64,000 nucleotides of DNA from Nocardia stercoris (GTDB lineage Bacteria; Actinomycetota; Actinomycetes; Mycobacteriales; Mycobacteriaceae), in NCBI RefSeq assembly GCF_003696265.1, contig NZ_RFFH01000003.1, positions 1 through 64,000 of the forward strand. Direction: 5' to 3'. Numbering within the stretch: the stretch's first letter is position 1; the number at the start of each line of letters is the position of its first letter. Shown piece after piece: positions 41,430-49,363 of the stretch. The position numbers and the translations under genes were made by a program. The notes under the pieces were generated by a model. It saw only the letters and a program-made list of their open reading frames with translations. It had not been told where the DNA came from and did no database searches.

Positions 41430-43439
41430 CTACGACCGGAACTCGACGACGTCCACCAGCGGCCGGCGTGGCGAAGGTGGTGGCCGATCGTCGTCGGGGG
41501 CGGTGCCGATCCGGACCAGTGCCTGCGGCAGGGGTGCGGGTTGCGGCAGCAACATCGCCAGCGCGCGGCGATCGGCGGTGGTTTCGGTGATGTGGGTGAG
41601 CGGGCAGGTGGACAGGCCCGCGACGGTGCATTCGAGCAGGACCGCCGAGAGGGCCGCGCCGGTGAACAGCCATTGCAGCGGGGAATCACCGTACGAGCTG
41701 ATGACGGCGACCTCGGCGCGGTCGGACAGTCCCGCGCGCCGTTGCGCGTGCGGTGCCGCCGGGAACGCGCGCCCGACATCGGTGCGGGCGAACTCCGCCG
41801 CCGAGACCAGCGAGGACGGCGGTACGCCCTCGGGGGCGTCCGCGTGACCGGCCCACCCGGACAATTCCTGCTGGTAGAGCGCGTCGTTGTCCCGGTCGGC
41901 GGCGTGCCGGTCCGACAAGGCGGCCAGGCGGGCACGGCCGGCTTCCGGGAGTACATCGAAATCCAGCTCGTAGGCCGACACCGCCGCCCGCAACCGCGGC
42001 ACCAGCTGCTCGAGTCCGTGGGGCGGCAGCATCGGTAGCCGGTCGCTGTAGCGCTCGTCCATGGCACGGGCGAGCTCGACATCGGCCGCGCTCGCCCCGG
42101 CGGTCTGCCGAAGACTCAGGGCGGCAAGGTGATCCGGGTCGCAGGCATCGGGGAAGTAGTCGATCTCCGCGCGCCAGCCGTGCGCGGCCAGGGCGGTGAC
42201 GGCATGGTGCAGCACCACGCCGCAGCTGATCAACTCCTGGCGGCCCTGGGGATCCGCGGCGCGCAGCAGCCGATCGATGTCGGCGAAGAGATCGAGGTGC
42301 GCACCGTCGGCCACCCAGCGCCACGGCTGGGTGTTGTGGAGCGACGGCGCGCGGGTGGCGAGCCGGAACACCGCCAGCAGGGTCCGGCGGTCGGGTGCCG
42401 CGGACCGGGAGCTCGGCGCCGTCGACCGGGGTTCCGGGATCAGCACGGCCGCACCGTCGAATCTGCCGTCTCGTAGATCCTGCAGCGCCCGGTCGGCGTC
42501 CCGCAGCGGGTACGGGTGCGCCGTGACCGCGAGCCGCGTCTCACCGGCCAGGTTCAGGAACTCCCGCGCCTCCGCCCGGGTGTTGGCGGTGACGCTGCGA
42601 ATCTGGCGCTCCCGGAACAGATGTCGTTGATAGTTCAACGGTGGTATGTCGGTCAGATGGATACCGGCGACCGCCAGCGTCCCACCGGAATCGAGCGCCG
42701 CGAGTGCGGGCGGCACCAGCTCGCCGGCCGGGGCGAACAGGATCGCCGCGTCGAGCGGCTCGGGCGGCGGGTCCCCGGCACCCTGGGCGGACGTAGCACC
42801 CAGGGCCAGCGCCAGTTCCCGAGCCGCGGCGCCCCGGGTCATGACGTGCACCCGCGCGCCTCGGGCCAGCGCGACCTGTGCGGTGAGGTGGGCGCTGCCA
42901 CCGAAACCGTAGATGCCCAGCACGCCGCCCTCGGGTACCTCCGCGCGGCTCAGCGCGTGATAGCCGATCAGGCCCGCGCACAACAGGGGAGCCAGTTCCG
43001 CATCGCTGTACCCCTCCGGCAGCCGCAGCGCGTAATCGGCCGGCACCGTGGTGTATTCGGCGTAACCGCCGTCGGCGTCCCAGCCGGTGTAGCGCGATCC
43101 AGTGCAGAGGTTCTCCCGGCCGCGCACACAGAACCGGCAGGTCCCGCAGGTGTGCCGCAGCCACGGAATTCCCACCCGCGTCCCGATGGGCACCGTCACC
43201 CCGGCGCCACCACCGACCACCTCGCCGACCACCTCGTGCCCCGGGATCACGTCGGGCAGATGTACCGGCAGATCCTGATCGACCACGTGCAGATCTGTTC
43301 GGCACACCCCACAGGCCAGCACCCGCACCAGCAGCTCGCCGGCAGCGGGCTCGGGCACCGGCTCGGTCACCGGCCGCAGCGCTCCCGGCCGGGCGGGATC
43401 CGCGCGCCATGCACCCATCGAGGTCGCCTCGATGTCCAT
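41430..43439 (-). CDS. Fusion: zinc alcohol dehydrogenase + Acg-type nitroreductase
   Basis: A 669-residue two-domain enzyme in one uninterrupted frame. Residues 1-340 are a zinc-dependent medium-chain alcohol dehydrogenase: catalytic zinc ligands in [13 protein letters not shown] and PGHEVVGEV, a structural zinc cluster in [19 protein letters not shown], and the Rossmann loop [17 protein letters not shown]. From about 350 the C-terminal half is an Acg-family FMN nitroreductase-like domain ([17 protein letters not shown], then [20 protein letters not shown]). I use ATG 43439, 8 bases after GGAGG, though ATG 43463 is in frame. The two activities normally sit on separate genes. Acg proteins belong to hypoxia (DosR) regulons in mycobacteria. 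Confidence 0.87.
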   Translation of the reverse strand: MDIEATSMGAWRADPARPGALRPVTEPVPEPAAGELLVRVLACGVCRTDLHVVDQDLPVHLPDVIPGHEVVGEVVGGGAGVTVPIGTRVGIPWLRHTCGTCRFCVRGRENLCTGSRYTGWDADGGYAEYTTVPADYALRLPEGYSDAELAPLLCAGLIGYHALSRAEVPEGGVLGIYGFGGSAHLTAQVALARGARVHVMTRGAAARELALALGATSAQGAGDPPPEPLDAAILFAPAGELVPPALAALDSGGTLAVAGIHLTDIPPLNYQRHLFRERQIRSVTANTRAEAREFLNLAGETRLAVTAHPYPLRDADRALQDLRDGRFDGAAVLIPEPRSTAPSSRSAAPDRRTLLAVFRLATRAPSLHNTQPWRWVADGAHLDLFADIDRLLRAADPQGRQELISCGVVLHHAVTALAAHGWRAEIDYFPDACDPDHLAALSLRQTAGASAADVELARAMDERYSDRLPMLPPHGLEQLVPRLRAAVSAYELDFDVLPEAGRARLAALSDRHAADRDNDALYQQELSGWAGHADAPEGVPPSSLVSAAEFARTDVGRAFPAAPHAQRRAGLSDRAEVAVISSYGDSPLQWLFTGAALSAVLLECTVAGLSTCPLTHITETTADRRALAMLLPQPAPLPQALVRIGTAPDDDRPPPSPRRPLVDVVEFRS

Positions 43440-43640
43440 CGCACTCACCTCCGGTGCCTTCATCGTCCCGCGGTGTCGGTTGCGGTGGCAATGCCGGCCA
43501 GGGGGTGTTCGGCTGTGCGGGTCGCGTGGATTGTCCCTATTCGGCCGCAGCGGCGTGTCGGTGCCAGGTTAAGATCGGTACGGGAGTGCCGGGAAGCCTG
43601 GTCGGCGAATGAGGTTCGTTCGAGGTACCAGGAGGACACT

Positions 43641-43721
43641 GTGCCGGCATTCGCCGCAGCTGCCGATTCGCACACCGTGCGCACGAAACCATCCCCCAGC
43701 GTGCCGCGGGGGCGGCGATGA
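43641..43721 (+). CDS. 26-residue leader ORF of the antiporter gene
   Basis: GTG 43641 follows a strong AGGAGG-type box by six bases and opens a 26-codon frame (VPAFAAAADSHTVRTKPSPS VPRGRR). Its stop TGA (43719-43721) overlaps the antiporter ATG as ATGA. The antiporter itself has no good ribosome site of its own. This looks like a coupling or regulatory leader peptide, and the peptide resembles nothing I know. Confidence 0.55.
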   Translation: MPAFAAAADSHTVRTKPSPSVPRGRR

Positions 43722-45283
43722 CCCAGGTGACGGCGTTCGCGGTCGCGCTGGCGATCGTGGCGGCGGCAGGTCTGGCGGCGGTGCTGTCGCACCGGCTGGG
43801 GGAGCGGATCCCCATTCCTGCGCCGGCGGTGTTCCTGCTCGGCGCGGCGTTCGCGTCCGATCTGTGGCCCGGACTCGAGCGGGTGCCGATCGATCACGTG
43901 GTGGAGATCGTCACGGTCGCGCTCGTGGTGATCCTGTTCGACGGCGGCATGCAGATGGGGTGGCGCAAAGTGCGCGCCAACGCCGGGCCGATCGTGTGGA
44001 TCGGCGTGGCCGGCACCCTGCTGACCGCGATAACCGTCGCGCTGGCCGCACATCTGCTGTTCGGGCTCGACTGGCGGATCGCACTGCTGCTCGGCACCGC
44101 GCTCGCACCCACCGACCCCGCGGTGGTGTTCTCGGTACTCGGCCGGCGGCAGATCACCGGCCGCAGTGGCGTACTGCTGCAAGGGGAATCCGGCGCGAAC
44201 GACCCGGTCGGTATCGCGTTGCTGGTCGTTCTGCTGGCCGGAAGCAGTGTCAGCTTCGGTGCCGTCGGCACGGTGATCTCCGCGTTCGTGCTGCAGCTCG
44301 CCGTGGGTGCCGTCGCGGGTGTCGTCGGCGGGGTGGGCCTGCTGTGGTTCATGCGCACCGTGACGCTGCCGGCCGCCGGTCTGTACTCGCTGCGCGTGCT
44401 GATGTGCGTGATGGCGATCTACGCCTTGACCACCCTCGCGCACGGTTCCGGTTTTCTCGCGGTCCTGGTCGCGGGCATCGTGGTCGGAGACCATCGCGCG
44501 CCGTTCAAGGTCGAGATCGAACGCTTCCACTCCGCCCTGGCGAGTCTGGCCGAGATCGTCGCGTTCGTGATGCTCGGGCTGACCGTCCAGCTCACCGGGC
44601 CGCACGGCGTCGTCGAGGGGCATGCCCTGTGGATCGGACTGGCCTTGGCCGCCTTGCTGGCCTTCGTGATCCGGCCGGTGCTGGTCGCGCCGCTGCTGTG
44701 GCGGGTCGACCTGAGCCGCGGTGAACGCTTGTTCGTCTCGTGGACCGGGCTCAAGGGCGCGGTCCCGATTCTGCTGGGGATGTTCATCCTGCAGGCCGGT
44801 GTGCCCGACGCCCACCGCGCCTACGAGATCATCTTCGTCGTCGTGGCGTTCTCGGTGATCGTGCAGGGCGGCTCGGTGCCGGCGCTGGCCCGCCTCCTGC
44901 GGGTGCCGTTGCGGCCGGTGAACCCGCGGCCGTGGGGCATGAACGCCCGCTTCGAGACCGAACCCGAAAGCCTGCACCGGTTCTTCGTCGCGCCGGGGTC
45001 GATGGCCGACGGAATGAGTGTCGCCGAACTGCCGCCCGGTGATCTCTGGGTGAGTGTGATCATCCGCGGCGGGCGGCTGGTCACCGTCACGCCCGACACG
45101 CGATTCGATGTCGGCGACGAAGTCCTGGTTCTGGCCGACCCGGACTCGGTACCCGTCGTGTCGCCACTGTTCGCGCGGCCCAAGGCGCCGCCGCGCGCCG
45201 CGGACGGGCCGGCGCGACCGGCCCGGCGCGGCCGCTTCGTGCGGTCGGTCCTGCGCCGCCCACTCCGGCGACCCGAAGGGTGA
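43718..45283 (+). CDS. Cation/proton antiporter (CvrA/NhaP2-like, with TrkA-C domain)
   Basis: A 521-residue CPA1-type K+(Na+)/H+ antiporter. About 12 helices span residues 1-395, with FLLGAAFASDLWPGLE, ILFDGGMQMGW and the ion-binding GTALAPTDPAVVFSVLGRRQ and QGESGANDPVGIALLVVLLA. A TrkA-C regulatory domain (about 420-485) contains GRLVTVTPDTRFDVGDEVLV and probably senses nucleotides. It exchanges cations for protons in pH and volume control. Translation seems coupled to the 26-codon leader, and it is divergent from the dehydrogenase-nitroreductase fusion. Confidence 0.92.
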   Translation: MTQVTAFAVALAIVAAAGLAAVLSHRLGERIPIPAPAVFLLGAAFASDLWPGLERVPIDHVVEIVTVALVVILFDGGMQMGWRKVRANAGPIVWIGVAGTLLTAITVALAAHLLFGLDWRIALLLGTALAPTDPAVVFSVLGRRQITGRSGVLLQGESGANDPVGIALLVVLLAGSSVSFGAVGTVISAFVLQLAVGAVAGVVGGVGLLWFMRTVTLPAAGLYSLRVLMCVMAIYALTTLAHGSGFLAVLVAGIVVGDHRAPFKVEIERFHSALASLAEIVAFVMLGLTVQLTGPHGVVEGHALWIGLALAALLAFVIRPVLVAPLLWRVDLSRGERLFVSWTGLKGAVPILLGMFILQAGVPDAHRAYEIIFVVVAFSVIVQGGSVPALARLLRVPLRPVNPRPWGMNARFETEPESLHRFFVAPGSMADGMSVAELPPGDLWVSVIIRGGRLVTVTPDTRFDVGDEVLVLADPDSVPVVSPLFARPKAPPRAADGPARPARRGRFVRSVLRRPLRRPEG

Positions 45284-45322
45284 TTGCCGAAACCGATCGG
45301 CGGCCCGGGCCGAGCGTGCCGA

Positions 45323-45472
45323 TCAGTGTCCTTGCGGGTCGCGCAGACCCAGCCCCTCGCGGTTCTCGACGCGGCGATGCTCCACCAGCACCCAGGACAC
45401 ACCGGTGACCGCGCAGACCGCGGTCAGCACGGCCGCGATCACCGCGGCGCGTAGGCGCCCTCCGGCAATCAC
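45323..45472 (-). CDS. 49-residue single-pass membrane protein
   Basis: The frame starts at GTG 45472, which overlaps the stop of the upstream gene as GTGA, and ends with TGA at 45323. It encodes VIAGGRLRAAVIAAVLTAVC followed by AVTGVSWVLVEHRRVENREG, giving one transmembrane helix with a charged cytoplasmic tail. There is no known family. The coupling makes it likely real, third in a minus-strand operon with 45469-45681 and 45641-46153. Confidence 0.65.
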   Translation of the reverse strand: MIAGGRLRAAVIAAVLTAVCAVTGVSWVLVEHRRVENREGLGLRDPQGH

Positions 45473-45681
45473 CCGTTCGGTCGCTGGATGACTCGACCGT
45501 CCCAGATCAAGCTGGCCGCAGTGGATTCGGCGAAGGCCGCGTCCAGGACGTCGCGGGGCCGTTCTGCCCAGATCCGCTGGGCGAGTTGTTCGTCGTTCCC
45601 GGCGCGGGCGAAGATCGCGTCCACGATCTCGACCGACGTGTCATGTTCCGCCGCCCATACCGAACTTTCTTCGAAAGCCAT
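45469..45681 (-). CDS. Small protein of unknown function
   Basis: A 70-residue acidic soluble protein, MAFEESSVWAAEHDTSVEIV then DAIFARAGNDEQLAQRIWAE and IWDGRVIQRPNG. ATG 45681 has an AAGGAG box about 10 bases upstream. Its first 41 bases overlap the end of the upstream gene, and its stop overlaps the start of the 49-residue gene. It has no membrane segment. I do not recognise a family. The operon context suggests a joint role with the two membrane proteins around it. Confidence 0.72.
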   Translation of the reverse strand: MAFEESSVWAAEHDTSVEIVDAIFARAGNDEQLAQRIWAERPRDVLDAAFAESTAASLIWDGRVIQRPNG

Positions 45682-46153
45682 TATCTCGCAACTCCTTCGG
45701 ATACAGGGTGAACAGGCCGGTACGCGGATCGCGATCCTGGCTCGCCTCGGCCACCGAACCGTCGCGGACCAGCCTCAACCGCGGTAGCGAGCGGTTCGAA
45801 GTACCTCGCGTCGAGGGCTGTAGCCAGGCCGTGATCCAGCCGATTTCCATGGCGGCGTCGAGCAGATACGTCCGCGGGATCCGCCCCGGCGGCGCGTAGA
45901 CCAGATCGATGACCAGCAGCCACGATGCCGTGGTCAGACCCAGCTGCCGCGCACAGCGGACACCGTCGGGGGTATCGGCGGCCAGGCATTGCACGACTCC
46001 GTTGCCCACCAGCAGGCCGGCGACGGTGCGCATCAGCCAACGGTCGTGTTTCGCGCCGAACACCGCTTCGAAGCTGCGCCGGTGCACCAGCGGCCAGACA
46101 CCGCCCACGATATTGAACGTGCCGTGCGCTCTCGCTATCGTCCGGTCACGCAC
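45641..46153 (-). CDS. Membrane protein of unknown function
   Basis: A 170-residue protein starting at GTG 46153, six bases after GAGGAGG. It has three to four hydrophobic segments (MRTVAGLLVGNGVVQCLAAD, LTTASWLLVIDLVYAPPGRI, LLDAAMEIGWITAWL) after an amphipathic N-terminus ARAHGTFNIVGGVWPLVHRR. The C-terminal 40 residues are charged and cytoplasmic. I do not recognise the family. It heads a three-gene overlapping minus-strand operon. Confidence 0.75.
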   Translation of the reverse strand: MRDRTIARAHGTFNIVGGVWPLVHRRSFEAVFGAKHDRWLMRTVAGLLVGNGVVQCLAADTPDGVRCARQLGLTTASWLLVIDLVYAPPGRIPRTYLLDAAMEIGWITAWLQPSTRGTSNRSLPRLRLVRDGSVAEASQDRDPRTGLFTLYPKELRDNGFRRKFGMGGGT

Positions 46154-46325
46154 GATCCACCTCCTCGCCGGTCGCCGAATCTCGTCGGGTCGACCAGCGG
46201 CATACCCGCTCGACACCGTGCGAACCGACCGCCGCCGGACCGATCGGTTACGACCCGCAGGCACAGGAGTGGCTGCGCACCCGGCCTCCTCGCGTGGTGA
46301 CCGCTCGAACGGCGTATCCGGGGGT

Positions 46326-46772
46326 ATGGCCGATACCGCATCCGGTGCACCCGGCTCGCAGGGGTCGGTGCCGCTGGTCGCCGGTCTCGACGAGTTGACC
46401 GAGTTGGTGGTGCACCGTCCGGTGTACCTGCGGTACTCGGAATATCCGGCCGAGGCCGAGCAGCGCAGCACCGACTTAGAGTCGGGTGTCGAGTTGCCTG
46501 GGCTGTCGGTGACCACGCTGGCGCCGGAGCCGCGGTGGCCACGGCCGGCGCGCGAGTGGGTGGCGCGCAGGCTGTGCACGTACGCCGACCTCGGCGCGGG
46601 TAACGGCCGGCGGCCCTGGCTGTTGGCGGGACAGGAGGTCGCGCGCGGCCCGGACCACGACCCGGTCATCACGGACGCGTGGGTGATCGCGGTGGTGGAC
46701 GACGCGGTCGTCGCCGCGGCACGGCACGTCTACCGAACGAAATTCGCTGTCGGCCGCGACTCCTCGGGTTGA
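46326..46772 (+). CDS. DUF6098 family protein
   Basis: A 148-residue soluble protein: VVHRPVYLRYSEYPAEAEQR, STDLESGVELPGLSVTTLAP, and WVARRLCTYADLGAGNGRRP. These features match the DUF6098 family of actinomycetes, of unknown function, often found near stress or dormancy genes. It starts at ATG 46326 close to a GGGGGT stretch. It is divergent from the three-gene operon to its left. Confidence 0.78.
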   Translation: MADTASGAPGSQGSVPLVAGLDELTELVVHRPVYLRYSEYPAEAEQRSTDLESGVELPGLSVTTLAPEPRWPRPAREWVARRLCTYADLGAGNGRRPWLLAGQEVARGPDHDPVITDAWVIAVVDDAVVAAARHVYRTKFAVGRDSSG

Positions 46773-46954
46773 CACCCTTCGTTCTCGATACCGGTCGTAT
46801 CGCTCGCCTACCCCGACAGTTCCAGGGTAGGCGTCCGTGACCTGATCGATCGCCCTAACGGAGACGAATTCTGTTCTGCACCAGCATGTCTGGACCCTCT
46901 GAACCGGTCGTTCAGGAGACCTCCGGCACGACGAGCACCAGTGGCGGCCAGCGG

Positions 46955-47875
46955 TCACTCGGCGAGGATTCGCTGCACACCCTGCCGATAGGTGGTGACC
47001 TGGAAGTCGGGAAAGCGGGCCGCGAACTTCGAGCTGTCGAAGATGTTGTCGTCGCGGTAGCGGCCGACCAGCTCGTACATCTCGTCAAGCGGCTTGACGA
47101 AGTGGCGCCCGAGGCGGAAGGCGAGCATCGGCAGCACCGTGTAGCCGATCTCGCGGCCGGTGACCTCGGCGGCGATCTCGATGAGCTGGGCGTAGGACTG
47201 CCGGTTCGGGTCGATCGGCAGGTGCCACGTCTGGCCGTAGGCATCGGGGGTGTTGCCGAGCAGGGCCAGCGCCCGGCTCGCGTCGGGAGTCCAGATCAGG
47301 GAGCGTACGGCGTGGGCGTCGACCGGGACGAACGGCCGCTTACCCGCCTTGATCCGGTCGAACACCAACGAATTCGTGTAACTCTTGGTCGCGCCGGGCC
47401 CGTAGAACTCGGGGGCGCGGCCGATGAGTCCCTGCACCCGACCGGCCCGCACGGCCTCGATCAGCATCGTGGCGAGCTCGCCACGGACACGTCCCTTCCG
47501 GCCGCCCGGCGCGAATGGCGTCGACTCGGTCTGGGGCGTCGACGTTCCGGGATACATGTAGGTGTTGTCGAAGAAGACGAGCTTCGTCCCGTGTTCGGCG
47601 CAGGCGTCGATGACGTTGCGCATGATGGTGGGGAACTGACGCTCCCACAGCTCCGAGTCCAGGGGCAGGCCGACGGTGAGGTAGGCGATTCGGCTGCCCG
47701 CGACGGCACGGCTGGTGGCCTCGGCATCGGTGAGGTCTGCTGCTACGAGTTCATCGGTGTCGTCGACCTTCGACGGTTTGCGGCTGACGAGGCGAATGTC
47801 CTTGGTGTAGTTGCGGTGGAGCTCTTTCACGAGCTCGTCGGCGATCGGTCCGCCGGCGCCGAGGACGGTCTGCAT
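46955..47875 (-). CDS. NAD-dependent epimerase/dehydratase-like (atypical SDR)
   Basis: A 306-residue extended SDR-like protein. The nucleotide-binding loop is TVLGAGGPIADELVKELHRN, and the active-site region VFFDNTYMYPGTSTPQTEST keeps a tyrosine, though the exact YxxxK is not evident. It ends with EMYELVGRYRDDNIFDSSKF. Such proteins act as quinone or sugar-nucleotide oxidoreductases. It starts at ATG 47875. A truncated TetR gene lies divergently at 48042 with a palindromic region between, so this gene was probably its target. Confidence 0.83.
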   Translation of the reverse strand: MQTVLGAGGPIADELVKELHRNYTKDIRLVSRKPSKVDDTDELVAADLTDAEATSRAVAGSRIAYLTVGLPLDSELWERQFPTIMRNVIDACAEHGTKLVFFDNTYMYPGTSTPQTESTPFAPGGRKGRVRGELATMLIEAVRAGRVQGLIGRAPEFYGPGATKSYTNSLVFDRIKAGKRPFVPVDAHAVRSLIWTPDASRALALLGNTPDAYGQTWHLPIDPNRQSYAQLIEIAAEVTGREIGYTVLPMLAFRLGRHFVKPLDEMYELVGRYRDDNIFDSSKFAARFPDFQVTTYRQGVQRILAE

Positions 47876-47997
47876 GGGGTCTCCTCGAGGTGATGGGTGG
47901 TGTCGACGACGTCAGCTCGGTGACGAGCATCGTGCCACCGAGTGACGATGCGGTTGACCACCGTGGCCGGGTGCGGACCGGGTTTCTCGGACCCGCG

Positions 47998-48025
47998 CTA
48001 TGTTTACAGTGCCAACACAGCATAG
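47998..48025. promoter_or_regulatory. Palindromic site upstream of truncated TetR gene
   Basis: CTATG (47998-48002) and CATAG (48021-48025) bracket TTTACAGTGCCAACACAG, an imperfect dyad of the TTTACAGTG type used by TetR repressors of SDR genes. It lies between the SDR start (47875) and the TetR remnant start (48042). Confidence 0.45.
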
Positions 48026-48041
48026 AAGGGAAAAGTAAGCA

Positions 48042-48158
48042 ATGTCAACATCGGAGAAGAGCGGCTACCGTCACGGCGTCCTGCGGGCGGCGCTGCTGTC
48101 GACCGCGATGGAGATGCTCGGGGCCGGCGAGCCCTTCTCTGAGGAGAGAGTGCCCTGA
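48042..48158 (+). pseudogene. TetR-family regulator, N-terminal 38 codons only
   Basis: ATG 48042 opens MSTSEKSGYRHGVLRAALLS then TAMEMLGAGEPFSEERVP and stops at 48158. The GYRHG.LR.ALL..A.E.L pattern is the first helix of a TetR DNA-binding domain. The helix-turn-helix itself and the ligand domain are missing. Its stop codon overlaps the start of the SUKH-4 gene, so the break joins a regulator start to an unrelated gene. Confidence 0.8.
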
Positions 48159-48673
48159 TGAGCTGGTTGAACGACGATCTCAGCACCGCTGTCGCGGCGA
48201 TCTGGGGGGATCTTCTCGCGACTGTGCCACCGGAGCAGGTGCATCCTGGTCTGTCCGCGTCGACCCGCGAGTTCCTTACCACCGTGGGTCTGCCCACCGT
48301 GGACGTCGGCTCCTTCGCTCCGCTGCCGGACGGCGGCGTGCTCGGCTCCATGCATGTGGCTGACCGGGAGTACGTCCCTGTGGTCAACGGTGTACCGGAG
48401 GACTTCCGTTTCGCCGTGGACGTGGGCAGTGACGAAGTGTGCTGCCTCTTCGACGGTATGGCTGAGGTCTTCCTGGCCAACTCGAATCTCGGGCTCTTCG
48501 TGATGTTCGTCGGCAGGGTCTATCGCGATTTGTGGCAGCTGGCCGAACCCGACGAAGAGAGCATGAGCTCGGCCGTGGGCGCCATCGTCGAGAGCCTGAT
48601 AACCCTCGATCCACGTGCCCTGGACACCGGCACCTGGTGGGCGACTTTCCTGGACCAGGCATTGGAGATATGA
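48158..48673 (+). CDS. SUKH-4 family immunity protein
   Basis: A 171-residue protein starting at ATG 48158, which overlaps the truncated TetR stop as TGATG. It shows STREFLTTVGLPTVDVGSF near the start and EVFLANSNLGLFVMFVGRVY with a C-terminal acidic region and WWATFLDQALEI, the pattern of SUKH-4 (SMI1/KNR4 superfamily) immunity proteins that neutralise polymorphic toxins. No toxin gene is next to it, so it is an orphan immunity gene. Its only promoter in sight is that of the truncated TetR gene. Confidence 0.78.
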   Translation: MSWLNDDLSTAVAAIWGDLLATVPPEQVHPGLSASTREFLTTVGLPTVDVGSFAPLPDGGVLGSMHVADREYVPVVNGVPEDFRFAVDVGSDEVCCLFDGMAEVFLANSNLGLFVMFVGRVYRDLWQLAEPDEESMSSAVGAIVESLITLDPRALDTGTWWATFLDQALEI

Positions 48674-48738
48674 CAGCAAGGCACGGGGCGAACGTTGTCC
48701 CACAGGGACTTTGCCCGGTGCGCACAGCACATCGTGGT

Positions 48739-48816
48739 GATACACAGACAGAAATGGCGGCCGATGTGGCCGCCATTTCTTGTGTATTCAACACTGGTGT
48801 CCGGAGGGGGACTTGA
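48739..48816 (+). pseudogene. Recombinase C-terminal relic overlapping tRNA-Leu
   Basis: Reads DTQTEMAADVAAISCVFNTG VRRGT and stops at a TGA inside the tRNA-Leu gene, exactly like the recombinase end at 40398. Only about 25 codons are left. They coincide with the tRNA terminator and 3' end. Confidence 0.5.
48750..48780 (-). terminator. Terminator of tRNA-Leu copy 2
   Basis: AGAAATGGCGGCC (48750-48762) pairs perfectly with GGCCGCCATTTCT (48768-48780). It lies 15 bases downstream of the tRNA 3' end on the minus strand. The equivalent hairpin for copy 1 is at 40336-40358, with relics near 23274, 37110 and 39560. Confidence 0.75.
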
Positions 48817-48883
48817 ACCCCCACGTCCGTTAATAGGACACTAGCACCTCAAGCTAGCGCGTCTGCCATTCCGCCACCCGGAC
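48795..48883 (-). tRNA. tRNA-Leu (anticodon GAG), copy 2
   Basis: 89 bases with encoded CCA and the same structure as copy 1 (40377-40465). Two differences are visible, both in the variable arm, where a GC pair in copy 1 is an AT pair here (GGGC/GCCC versus GGAC/GTCC on the plus-strand reading). The stem is kept, so both copies look functional. It is flanked by a normal terminator and followed by mihF. Confidence 0.95.
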
Positions 48884-49048
48884 CGGTGGTGCTCAGCAAG
48901 ATTATCCGAAGGTTTCGCGTGGACCAAATCACAGGGATTTACGCAGGTCAGCGCTGGGTTCGGGGCTGAGCGCCGCCACTGAGGGAAGTCGGAGCCGGAG
49001 GCGGGGGACCGGGCCTGGTGGGCCGGTGGTGCCTCCGGCGCAACCGGC

Positions 49049-49363
49049 TTAGTGGGCCAGGGCGTCGAGCAGGGCCGCGCGCTGGCGGGAGCCGAGGCCA
49101 CCGATGCGACGGTCGACCGGGATCTCCGCGTCGTCCATCAGCTTGGCGGCCTTCACCGGGCCGATACCCGGCAGCGCCTTGATGACGGCGGCGACCTTCG
49201 TCTTCTTGACCAGGTCTTCCTGGTCGGCGCGCTTGAGCACCTCGGCCAGCGAGACCGACCCCTTGCGGATCTGATCGATCAGTTCCGACCGCGCCTTGCG
49301 CACCGCGGCCGCTTTGGCCAGCGCTTCGGAGCGTTGTTCGGCGGTCATCGTGGGCAGTGCCAT
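49049..49363 (-). CDS. mihF: Integration host factor, actinobacterial type
   Basis: A 104-residue nucleoid-associated protein. The C-terminal core has KKTKVAAVIKALPGIGPVKA, AKLMDDAEIPVDRRIGGLGS and RQRAALLDALA, with the helix-two-turn-helix PGIGPVKA that binds DNA. It matches mycobacterial IHF, which bends DNA and is needed for phage integration and global transcription. ATG 49363 is preceded by AAAGG. It is a conserved core gene and supports the chromosomal setting of this part of the window. Confidence 0.93.
   Translation of the reverse strand: MALPTMTAEQRSEALAKAAAVRKARSELIDQIRKGSVSLAEVLKRADQEDLVKKTKVAAVIKALPGIGPVKAAKLMDDAEIPVDRRIGGLGSRQRAALLDALAH

Noticed and set aside
43520..43545. A DosR box upstream of the dehydrogenase-nitroreductase fusion
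   Set aside because: Only one half-site resembles the consensus, which is not enough to call a site.
43460..44977. A 505-codon minus-strand frame rich in Gln, His, Arg and Asp opposite the antiporter
   Set aside because: The composition is typical of the antisense of a hydrophobic GC-rich gene. The antiporter reading is unequivocal.
46789..46845. CGCCTACCC and GGGTAGGCG inverted words as a terminator for the DUF6098 gene
   Set aside because: The two words pair, but the loop sequence and position relative to both convergent stops are equivocal, so I did not list it as a feature.
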